NCBI GenBank assembly: GCA_022839045.1
Contig: JALHDI010000025.1
Coordinates: forward strand, 1 to 9,568
From: Sporomusaceae bacterium
GTDB lineage: Bacteria; Bacillota_C; Negativicutes; Sporomusales_B; UBA7701
DNA: 9,568 nucleotides
Direction: 5' to 3'
In this document: positions 1 to 4,694 of the stretch, one piece after another
How the letters are laid out: every line of letters starts with the position of its first letter
Position numbering within the stretch: position 1 is the stretch's first letter
Made by a program: the position numbers and the translations under genes
The notes under the pieces: generated by a model
Told to the model about the DNA's origin: nothing
Seen by the model: only the letters and a program-made list of their open reading frames with translations
The model's database searches: none

Positions 1-1118
1 ACCCGCCTCGACTGGTAGGCTTTGACCATTCTGGCGATATGGCGCCTGAACTGGCCGGAGGCGATGAAGGAGGCCAGGGCGAACTGGTCGACGGCGGAGG
101 GCTGGTGGGTGGCGAACCAGCCCTCGGTGCGGAAGGCGGTGAGCAGGCCGGGCGGCAGGACGATGTAGCCCAGCCGGAGGAAGGGGGCGAGCGTTTTGCT
201 GAAGGTACCGATGTAGGCGACCTTTTCCGGGGCAAGGCCCTGAAGGGAGCTGACAGGGTTTCCTTCATAGGCGTATTCGTTTTCGTAATCGTCTTCGACG
301 ATATAGGAGCCGGTTTCCCGCGCGAAGTTTATCAACTGGATGCGGCGCTGGATGGGGAGCAGGCCGCCGGTGGGAAACTGGTGGGACGGTGTGACGAGGG
401 TGAAGGCGGGCGGAGCGGCTGTATGTGCGGCGAGAAGACCGGTCTTGAGGCCATGGCGGTCAAGGGGGATGGGGGCAAGCTCGCAGCCGAGGGCGACCAG
501 GTACCTGGATACATCGTTATTGATCGGGTCGCCGATAATAACCTTGCGGCTTCCGGACAGCGGCAGCCTGGCTATGAGAGCCAGCGCCTGGGTCGCGCCG
601 GCGGTGATGACGACTTGTTCCGGCGAGCAGTTGACGCCTCTGGTCCTGGCGAGATAGGCGGCGAGCGCGGTCCGCAGTTCAAAGCAGCCGGCCACGTCGC
701 CGTAGCCCAGGAAGCGGTCGGGGATAGCGGCCACCGTGCGGGCGACGGTTTTTTGCCAGGCGGCGCGGGGAAAAAGATCGAGGGCCGGCAGGCCGTAACG
801 GAAATCGATGCTGCCCGTGGGCTGCCGGAGGCTGGGCGGGTCGGGGGGCTGCGGCGGCGGCAGGCGGCTGAGGCGAGCGCCGGGGGCTACGAAAGTATAG
901 GCGCCCTGCCGGCTTTCGATGAAGCCTTCGGTGCGCAGCAGGTCATAGACTTCCATGACGACGTTGCGGGAAATGCGGTAGTGGGCGGCGAGTTTCCTGG
1001 TAGCGGGCAGGTTTTCGTACTCAACCAGCCGGCCGTCGAGGATCCGCTGCCTTATTTCGCCGTATAGCTGCCTTATGAGGGGGACTTTGGAGGTTTTATC
1101 GAGCGTCAGGGTGTACAT
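1..1118 (-). CDS. MocR/PdxR-family transcriptional regulator (GntR HTH + aminotransferase-like domain), C-terminus cut by window edge
   Basis: About 372 residues are visible on the minus strand, with no stop before the window edge. Residues about 10-78 form a GntR-type winged helix; visible pieces are LPATRKLAAHYRISRNVV and the wing GFIESRQGAYTFV. After a Pro-rich linker (about 79-100) comes a fold-type-I aminotransferase domain. It has EDDYENEY at about 275-282 and the PLP-lysine motif GTFSKTLAP with Lys308. In this family the aminotransferase domain is normally a PLP- or amino-compound-sensing module, not an enzyme, and the protein acts as a DNA-bound dimer. The start at 1118 is backed by GAGGTGA four bases upstream. 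The gene is divergent from the flavoprotein operon at 1235, so that operon and its own promoter are likely targets. Family members are usually about 450-500 residues, so roughly 80-120 are missing. Family call is firm; ligand and regulon are unknown. Confidence 0.93.
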   Translation of the reverse strand, partial: MYTLTLDKTSKVPLIRQLYGEIRQRILDGRLVEYENLPATRKLAAHYRISRNVVMEVYDLLRTEGFIESRQGAYTFVAPGARLSRLPPPQPPDPPSLRQPTGSIDFRYGLPALDLFPRAAWQKTVARTVAAIPDRFLGYGDVAGCFELRTALAAYLARTRGVNCSPEQVVITAGATQALALIARLPLSGSRKVIIGDPINNDVSRYLVALGCELAPIPLDRHGLKTGLLAAHTAAPPAFTLVTPSHQFPTGGLLPIQRRIQLINFARETGSYIVEDDYENEYAYEGNPVSSLQGLAPEKVAYIGTFSKTLAPFLRLGYIVLPPGLLTAFRTEGWFATHQPSAVDQFALASFIASGQFRRHIARMVKAYQSRR

Positions 1119-1234
1119 GCCGTCACCTCGAAAATTGGCACTATGATTATCGTAATAGATTGGTACTACACACGACCAATTACTGGTGATATTTTATTAT
1201 AAGAGAGACGACAGGTAAAGGGGAATCCGCAGCG
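1119..1234. promoter_or_regulatory. Divergent promoter region between MocR regulator and flavoprotein operon
   Basis: This AT-richer spacer must hold the start signals for both neighbours. On the plus strand TATTAT at 1195-1200 is a plausible -10, though no good -35 stands 17 bases upstream. On the minus strand GATAAT, in the AT-rich stretch around 1145-1152, could be the regulator's -10. The repeats at 1134-1180 overlap both candidates, the arrangement expected if one regulator controls both directions. Promoter placement is inference. Confidence 0.5.
1134..1180. repeat. Direct repeat ATTGGYACTA (period 25) plus inverted repeat ATTGGT-N10-ACCAAT: candidate MocR operator
   Basis: ATTGGCACTA at 1134-1143 recurs as ATTGGTACTA at 1159-1168, one mismatch in ten and 25 bases apart. 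The second copy also pairs with ACCAAT at 1175-1180 as a perfect 6-bp inverted repeat with a 10-base spacer. MocR/PdxR regulators are known to bind combinations of direct and inverted half-sites between divergent genes. The repeats are seen directly; the operator role is inferred from family and position. Confidence 0.5.
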
Positions 1235-1849
1235 ATGGCAAGGATACTGGGTATCATGGGCAGCCCGCGGCGCGGCGGGAATACCGACATTTTGCTGGCA
1301 CGCGTATTGGACGGGGCCCGCACCGCGGGCGCGAGCACGGATACGGTTTTTCTCGGCAGCCTGACGGTCAGGGAATGCGACGGCTGTCACGCCTGCTGGG
1401 CGGGGTGCGAGTGCCCCAAACGGGATGACATGAACGATATTTACCGGGCAATCAACGCCGCCGACGCCCTGGTCCTGGGCACGCCCGTGTATTGGTACGG
1501 GCCGACGGCGCTGATGAAAGGCTTTGTCGACCGTCTCGTCTATTATAACTGCGACGGCAACCGGGCAGGCGTGAGGGGTAAGCGAGTCGGGATGGTTATT
1601 CCCTATGAAGAGGATGATCCGGCGACAGCCTCGCCGGTGGTAGCGTTTTTCGCCCGGTCATTAAAATATTTGGCGATGGAGATGGCGGGAGCGGTGGTCG
1701 TCGGCGGGCTGGCCGCGAAGGGCCAGGTACTGGAGAAGGAGGACGCGCTGCAGGCGGCGACGGAACTCGGCCGGGAGTTGGCGGCGGACGGCGCTGTCGG
1801 TGGCAGGCAATCTGGCGAGAAGGACGGAGTGAGGATATGCTGCAAGTGA
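1235..1849 (+). CDS. Flavodoxin-fold NAD(P)H-dependent oxidoreductase, iron-sulfur flavoprotein-like
   Basis: A 204-residue cytoplasmic protein of the NADPH-dependent FMN reductase / iron-sulfur flavoprotein superfamily. The N-terminal phosphate-binding loop of the flavodoxin fold is visible as GSPRRGGNTD (residues 9-18). A Cys cluster follows, CDGCHACWAGCEC (48-60), then the family motif TPVYWYGPTALMKGFVDRL (about 83-101). The Cys spacing C48-x2-C51-x2-C54-x5-C60, with an extra C58, fits the compact C-x2-C-x2-C-x4-7-C motif of archaeal and clostridial iron-sulfur flavoproteins that carry a 4Fe-4S cluster beside FMN. Many relatives lack the full set and are simple quinone or nitro-compound reductases. 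The start has an AGGTAAAGGGG stretch upstream. The last 13 bases overlap the next gene, so the two are translationally coupled. The electron acceptor is unknown. The short tail ends in CCK. Confidence 0.88.
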   Translation: MARILGIMGSPRRGGNTDILLARVLDGARTAGASTDTVFLGSLTVRECDGCHACWAGCECPKRDDMNDIYRAINAADALVLGTPVYWYGPTALMKGFVDRLVYYNCDGNRAGVRGKRVGMVIPYEEDDPATASPVVAFFARSLKYLAMEMAGAVVVGGLAAKGQVLEKEDALQAATELGRELAADGAVGGRQSGEKDGVRICCK

Positions 1850-2502
1850 CGACAGGATGGCGGAAGGCGCATCCCGGGGCGTCGGTCGGACTGCTGGCGA
1901 TGGGCAACGTTGCCAACCCCGAATTGGACGAACGGCTGGAAGTGAGGAAATGCGAACTCGAAAAGCGACTACGGGCGCAGTATAATACGCGGGAGCAACT
2001 GATGGCCTGCGAGCCCGTCGGCGCCTACCGTGATTATTACAAACGTTTCGGCAAGACCTATCCCGTCCTGCTGCAGATGGAGTCGGTCGCTATCAAGGGT
2101 AAGCCCTTTCCCCGCGCGGCGACGCTGGTCGAGGCGATGTTCATGGCCGAGGTCAAGAACGGCCTGCTGACGGCCGGCCATGACCTGGAGAGGGTCAAAG
2201 GGCCGTTGGTGCTCGATGTCGCCGCCGACGGGGAAAGCTATACCGGCATCGGCGGCAAGGAACAGGTGACGAAGGACGGCGATATGCTGATGCGGGACAG
2301 GACGGGCATCATCGCCTGCGTCCTGTGCGGGCCGGATTTTCGCACCAGGATCACGGCCGCAACTTCCCAGGCCCTATTTGTTGTCTATGCTCCGCCGGGG
2401 GTGGAGCGGAGGCTGATCGACCAGCACATGGACGACATTTTGGCCAATGTCCTGCTGCTGGCTCCGGCGGCGACAAACGAATTCCGGAAAATTTTCGGCT
2501 AA
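1837..2502 (+). CDS. Stand-alone B3/B4 domain protein (PheRS beta-subunit editing-domain-like)
   Basis: A 221-residue protein resembling the B3/B4 domain of the phenylalanyl-tRNA synthetase beta subunit. In the synthetase this domain hydrolyses mischarged Tyr-tRNAPhe. Visible family features are the AYRDYYKRFG segment (about 63-72), the PFPRAATLVEAMFMAEVKNGLL stretch read in two parts (about 91-112), and a Gly/Asp-rich central part (about 120-160) with GPLVLDVAADGESYTG. No synthetase catalytic core is present, so it is a free-standing paralogue of the type usually annotated only as a B3/4 domain protein. Whether such proteins edit tRNA, bind amino acids or do something else is not settled. 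The ATG lies inside the 3' end of the flavoprotein gene, with GGAGTGAGG just upstream. The gene ends 56 bases before a strong terminator, so it closes the operon. Confidence 0.85.
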   Translation: MLQVTTGWRKAHPGASVGLLAMGNVANPELDERLEVRKCELEKRLRAQYNTREQLMACEPVGAYRDYYKRFGKTYPVLLQMESVAIKGKPFPRAATLVEAMFMAEVKNGLLTAGHDLERVKGPLVLDVAADGESYTGIGGKEQVTKDGDMLMRDRTGIIACVLCGPDFRTRITAATSQALFVVYAPPGVERRLIDQHMDDILANVLLLAPAATNEFRKIFG

Positions 2503-2558
2503 CGGCGCCCGGCGAAAACTCCCTTACGCCTCTTGGGTAATGGGTTGCGACCAGACAA

Positions 2559-2593
2559 AGCTAAAGGCACCTGCAGTGCAGGTGCCTTTAGCT
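2559..2593. terminator. Bidirectional intrinsic terminator between convergent genes
   Basis: A perfect inverted repeat: AGCTAAAGGCACCTGCA at 2559-2575 pairs with its complement at 2577-2593 around one central base, so in practice about 14 bp plus a small loop. Downstream on the plus strand is TATTTTCAGGTTTTT. Downstream on the minus strand is a shorter T-rich stretch, TTTGTCT. It lies 56 bases past the B3/B4 stop and four bases past the response-regulator stop, so it can end both transcripts. Confidence 0.88.
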
Positions 2594-2597
2594 ATTT

Positions 2598-3260
2598 TCA
2601 GGTTTTTATCAGGCCGAGTTCGATCGCTTTGGCGATCATCTTCGTGCGACTGTTGACATCCATCTTCCAGAACAGATTGTTGATGTGGGTTTTCACCGTG
2701 CCGACGGTAATTGACATATTCATGGAGATTTCGGCGTTCGAGAAGCCTTTGGCCACCAACGTGAGAACCTCTTTTTCCTTTACGGTCAAAGGGGCGAACA
2801 GTTTGGCTTCGCTTTGCCCGGCCACCGACTCTTTATCCGGCGTTTCAGGGACTTCCTGCCCCTGGCCGTTGGCATCCTTATAGGTTTGAGCCGCTTCCAG
2901 GACGACCGACCGCAACGATACCGACGGGGTGGGTTTTGTCAGGAAAGCGGTTATTTTTCCATGGTTGACGGCGTCTATAGCCATCTGAAGTTCGGGGTAG
3001 CCGGTCAACAGGATACGCTGAACCCGTTTGTCGATGGTCAAGATGCGCGAAAAAAGTTCGATGCCGTTCATAACCGGCATGCGGTAATCGGAAATTACAA
3101 CGGCGAAAGGCCCCTGGTGCTCGACGATTTTCAGTGCCTGCAGGGGATCCTTGGTTGTCAGTATTTCGCATTGGCCGTGGAGCACGCGACGAACCGAGGC
3201 CAGGTAGTTCTCGTCGTCGTCGACGATCAATATGCGGGGGGTATTTTCTTCTCCGTTCAT
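2598..3260 (-). CDS. Response regulator: receiver domain + LuxR-type HTH
   Basis: A 220-residue two-component response regulator. The receiver domain (about 8-125) has the acidic pair D15/D16, phospho-acceptor D58 in SDYRMPVMNG, T86 in LLTGYP and K109 in FLTKP, so all catalytic positions are present. A Gln/Glu-rich linker (about 130-155) leads to a LuxR/NarL-type HTH (about 156-218) with LTVKEKEVLTLVAKGFSNAEIS and VGTVKTHINNLFWKM, each seen in part. The receiver's style (DYRMPxMNG, LTGYP, FLTKP) is more like receivers of RpfG/HD-GYP regulators than typical NarL ones. An upstream in-frame ATG at 3281 exists, but GAGGGTGA sits five bases before the ATG at 3260 and nothing similar precedes 3281, so I use 3260. 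No histidine kinase is adjacent; the kinase at 7567 is the only one in the window and pairing them is speculative. Confidence 0.93.
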   Translation of the reverse strand: MNGEENTPRILIVDDDENYLASVRRVLHGQCEILTTKDPLQALKIVEHQGPFAVVISDYRMPVMNGIELFSRILTIDKRVQRILLTGYPELQMAIDAVNHGKITAFLTKPTPSVSLRSVVLEAAQTYKDANGQGQEVPETPDKESVAGQSEAKLFAPLTVKEKEVLTLVAKGFSNAEISMNMSITVGTVKTHINNLFWKMDVNSRTKMIAKAIELGLIKT

Positions 3261-3512
3261 CTGTTCACCCTCGAAAACCATAATGACATTAATTAGTAAT
3301 TTGACGGCATTCTGTAAGTTTCCTCCAACTTTCGACAGATTTACAGCTATTTTTTTTAAAGGCTAGTTGCTGTCGGAAATAGCGGCTTGTCCCGCCTCGG
3401 GGAAAAATGCCGGCTATACATCTAATTGCTGAAGTTCTTTGACGTGTGCCTATTCTAAACTGTAGACAGAGATAATGTATTACCGGGCGGTATGTCATAG
3501 GAGGGGTTCCGG
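3261..3512. promoter_or_regulatory. Divergent intergenic region between response regulator and the CheW operon
   Basis: About 250 bases, AT-richer than its surroundings, with no convincing ORF. It holds the response regulator's ribosome site (GAGGGTGA near 3265-3272, minus strand) and the ribosome site of the 3513 gene (GGAGGGG, 3500-3506). A possible plus-strand -35, TTGACG, lies at 3439-3444, but its partner at 3461-3466 (TGTAGA) is a poor -10. A T8 run lies near 3350-3357. A weak long-range pairing CGACAG (3333-3338) with CTGTCG (3370-3375) and a more compact fold at 3379-3417 are the only structures I found. No riboswitch family was recognised. Confidence 0.4.
3379..3417 (+). other. Two-level hairpin of unknown role in the leader of the CheW operon
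   Basis: ATAGCGGC (3379-3386) pairs with GCCGGCTAT (3409-3417), leaving one bulged G, and encloses a second hairpin, CCCG (3391-3394) with CGGG (3398-3401) and a CCT loop. No T-run follows on either strand, so it is not an intrinsic terminator. Whether it is transcribed depends on an upstream promoter that I cannot place. Confidence 0.3.
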
Positions 3513-3887
3513 ATGAAAATGATTCGCGATGGCCTGACCACCCAGGAGATGGGCGATATTGTCAGGGTACGTGAAGCAATCAGGGAGGGCCTGTTTACCA
3601 ATACCCTCGGCCGTGAGGAGCTTTCCGAGCTGATGCAGGGGTTGAGCACGCCGTTCTGTAGCCTGATAACGATTCTGTCGGCAAGAAGATCGAAGCTGAC
3701 AAAAATGTTAAAAGCCATCGAGCGTGAGCGGGAGAAGGTAAGAGGGGCCTTGAATATGGAGAATCTTTCTGCGCCGGAAAATATCGAGAGGCTGGAAAAA
3801 CTGGAGAAGATGATCAACGATTATTGTTTCCTCAATGAGGGGCTGCGGCGCACCCGTGGAGGCAGAAGGGTATCGCGGCTGATGTAG
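3513..3887 (+). CDS. Unrecognised small helical protein, first gene of CheW operon
   Basis: A 124-residue protein I cannot assign to a family. It has no signal peptide or membrane segment. Most of it reads as amphipathic helix: a charged N-terminal part (1-45), a short less charged stretch with the only clear hydrophobic run (FCSLITILSARR, about 48-59), and a Lys/Glu/Arg-rich probable coiled coil (about 60-105) with KLTKMLKAIEREREKV and ERLEKLEKMIN. The tail is strongly basic, RRTRGGRRVSRLM. The start is well supported by GGAGGGG at 3500-3506, six bases before the ATG. Only 21 bases separate it from cheW, so the two are very probably co-transcribed. A role tied to chemotaxis-type signalling or to a CheW partner is plausible from position alone. 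Confidence 0.75.
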   Translation: MKMIRDGLTTQEMGDIVRVREAIREGLFTNTLGREELSELMQGLSTPFCSLITILSARRSKLTKMLKAIEREREKVRGALNMENLSAPENIERLEKLEKMINDYCFLNEGLRRTRGGRRVSRLM

Positions 3888-3908
3888 AAGAGAAGGGAGC
3901 ATAATACG

Positions 3909-4334
3909 ATGAGCATGCAACTGGTGGTTTTTCGGCTCTGCGGTGAAGAGTATGCGGTTTTGATCGAGAAGGTTCGGGAGATTATCAATTATCTGCCGGT
4001 GACAAGATTGCCCGGGACACCTGCCTACTTCGAGGGAGTCATCAATGTCAGAGGAAAGATCGTGCCGGTGATCGGTTTCGCCGCCAAGCTGGGATTGCCG
4101 GCAGCCGAAGAGGCTAACAAGCAGATCGTCATCGTGGAGACCCGGAACAAAGAGGTTGGCCTGACGGTGGATACGGTTACGGAAGTCATCCAGACCATGC
4201 CGGAGAATTTCGCCAGCGTGGAGGCTGCCGAACCCGACGGGCAGAGCCTCAAAAAGGTTTATAGGTTTCATGATCGGATCATCATCCTGCTCGATATCGA
4301 GCAGGTGATGTCGGGACCGGCGCTGGCGGGCTGA
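3909..4334 (+). CDS. cheW: CheW-type chemotaxis adaptor protein
   Basis: A 141-residue single-domain CheW, normal family length. CheW is the cytoplasmic scaffold that couples methyl-accepting chemotaxis receptors to the kinase CheA. Visible signatures are the opening strand LVVFRLCGEEYAVLIEKVREI (residues 4-24, seen in two parts), the conserved LPGTPAYFEGVINVRGK-type stretch (about 36-52), IVPVIGF (about 53-59), IVIVE (about 75-79), VGLTVDTVTEVI (about 84-95) and the closing strand IIILLDIEQV (about 124-133). AAGGGAG lies nine bases before the ATG. No cheA, cheY or receptor gene is nearby, so this is an orphan CheW; it may serve a core array encoded elsewhere. The gene ends right where the next promoter-like element begins. 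Confidence 0.95.
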   Translation: MSMQLVVFRLCGEEYAVLIEKVREIINYLPVTRLPGTPAYFEGVINVRGKIVPVIGFAAKLGLPAAEEANKQIVIVETRNKEVGLTVDTVTEVIQTMPENFASVEAAEPDGQSLKKVYRFHDRIIILLDIEQVMSGPALAG

Positions 4335-4360
4335 AGTATTAGTCGTGGCAGTGGTATAAT
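4331..4360 (+). promoter_or_regulatory. Strong extended -10 promoter candidate
   Basis: A perfect TATAAT at 4355-4360 is preceded by TGG (4352-4354), the extended -10 form TGn-TATAAT. A weak -35 (CTGAAG, 4331-4336) stands 18 bases upstream and overlaps the cheW stop codon; extended -10 promoters need little -35. Transcription would start near 4367 and run into the region with the small ORF. It is the best sigma-A-like promoter in the window. Confidence 0.7.
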
Positions 4361-4380
4361 AGCCGGGAGAAGAGGCGAAA

Positions 4381-4392
4381 ATGAGGCGATAA
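4381..4392 (+). other. Three-codon mini-ORF (M-R-R) with a good ribosome site
   Basis: ATG AGG CGA TAA, with GAGG at 4372-4375 and a five-base spacing. It is better placed for initiation than the longer small ORF that starts nine bases after its stop. Such mini-ORFs can couple or stall translation in leaders. It may be chance; the sequence only shows the arrangement. Confidence 0.25.
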
Positions 4393-4400
4393 CACTAAGC

Positions 4401-4496
4401 ATGCTACTTAGCGCTATGGCCGCAGTAGCAATAGCATTCCTGGCTTTGCTCCTGGGGGCGGCTATCCACCAGGGTGGCCGCCCCCATCACCTCTGA
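4401..4496 (+). CDS. Small hydrophobic peptide, 31 residues, possible single-pass membrane peptide
   Basis: Thirty-one codons ending in TGA. Residues 1-22 are almost entirely apolar (MLLSAMAAVAIAFLALLLGA), long enough for one membrane helix. The polar, basic tail contains HQGGRPHHL. The ORF lies just after the strong promoter at 4355 and ends inside a G/C hairpin. Its ribosome site is poor: the nearest GAGGCGA (4383-4389) is 11 bases away, with the GAGG core 14 bases away. The start codon is in the loop of CTAAG (4395-4399) / CTTAG (4407-4411) and in the palindrome AGCATGCT (4398-4405). The size, the hydrophobicity and the masked start recall type I toxin peptides and small membrane regulators, but I recognise no family. 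It could also be a chance ORF in a structured RNA. Confidence 0.4.
   Translation: MLLSAMAAVAIAFLALLLGAAIHQGGRPHHL
4454..4485 (+). repeat. 9-bp perfect G/C inverted repeat within the small ORF
   Basis: GGGGGCGGC (4454-4462) pairs with GCCGCCCCC (4477-4485) across a 14-base loop that itself contains CCACC and GGTGG. No T-run follows, so it is not a classical terminator. It overlaps codons 18-29 of the small ORF and could stabilise the RNA or slow ribosomes. Confidence 0.55.
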
Positions 4497-4550
4497 AGTG
4501 GGGCTGGCCGGTCCCCTAAGATAATTAAGACTTTACCGGCGGCCGGGAAA

Positions 4551-4578
4551 GCTTGGCTTGATAGACGGGCAGCCAAGC
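4551..4578 (+). repeat. 8-bp perfect inverted repeat in the intergenic transcript
   Basis: GCTTGGCT (4551-4558) pairs with AGCCAAGC (4571-4578) around a 12-base loop. It follows the near-palindrome CCGGCGGCCGG. Its role is unknown; I read it as part of the fold of the putative 4367-4684 RNA. Confidence 0.45.
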
Positions 4579-4656
4579 CGCGTGAGCCTGCTTTAGCCCC
4601 TCGGCATTGGCGTGCAGCGTCCGCCGCCGTAGCAGGGCGCACAAGACGGAATGAAT

Positions 4657-4682
4657 AAAAGCCGCAAGATAGTGCGGCTTTT
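4657..4682. terminator. Intrinsic terminator, probably bidirectional
   Basis: AAAAGCCGCA (4657-4666) pairs perfectly with TGCGGCTTTT (4673-4682) around a six-base loop. On the plus strand the stem runs into TTTTATTTTT, a strong terminator for the transcript starting near 4367. On the minus strand TTTTATTCATT follows, and the hairpin is 12 bases past the phosphotransferase stop, so it can end that gene as well. Confidence 0.9.
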
Positions 4683-4694
4683 ATTTTTCGCCTT

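Larger units (their letters stand above)
4367..4684 (+). ncRNA. Putative structured transcript of about 315 nt (unassigned RNA or small-peptide mRNA)
   Basis: The stretch is bounded by an extended -10 promoter upstream and an intrinsic terminator downstream, and contains no conventional gene. Strong local pairings within it are CTAAG/CTTAG around 4395-4411, a 9-bp G/C stem 4454-4462 with 4477-4485, GGGG/CCCC around 4500-4515, the near-palindrome CCGGCGGCCGG around 4536-4546, and an 8-bp stem 4551-4558 with 4571-4578. It also carries tandem GAGGCGA (4372-4378, 4383-4389). It does not match 6S RNA, SRP RNA, RNase P RNA, tmRNA or a riboswitch consensus I know. It may be an mRNA for the peptide at 4401, a regulatory RNA, or both. 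Confidence 0.45.

Noticed and set aside
39..1067. A 342-codon plus-strand ORF opposite the MocR gene
   Set aside because: Its translation is low-complexity Gly/Ala/Glu-rich with no domain. The minus-strand frame encodes a clear GntR-aminotransferase protein; the ORF is a shadow of GC-rich third-position bias.
1135..1152. Sigma-54-type promoter (TTGGCAC) upstream of the flavoprotein
   Set aside because: The -24-like TTGGCAC is present, but the required GC of the -12 element is AT at the right spacing, and no sigma-54 activator is encoded nearby.
3380..3420. Cyclic-di-GMP (GEMM) riboswitch, suggested on the minus strand by GCGGGACAAGCC
   Set aside because: The paired GGCAAACC-like half and the tetraloop-receptor arrangement are missing; only a short stretch resembles the consensus.
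3455..3480. Sigma-D (flagellar/chemotaxis) promoter for the CheW operon: TAAA ... GATAAT
   Set aside because: Spacing between TAAA and GATAAT is 11 bases, whereas the sigma-D consensus needs about 15 before GCCGATAA, and the GCC is absent.
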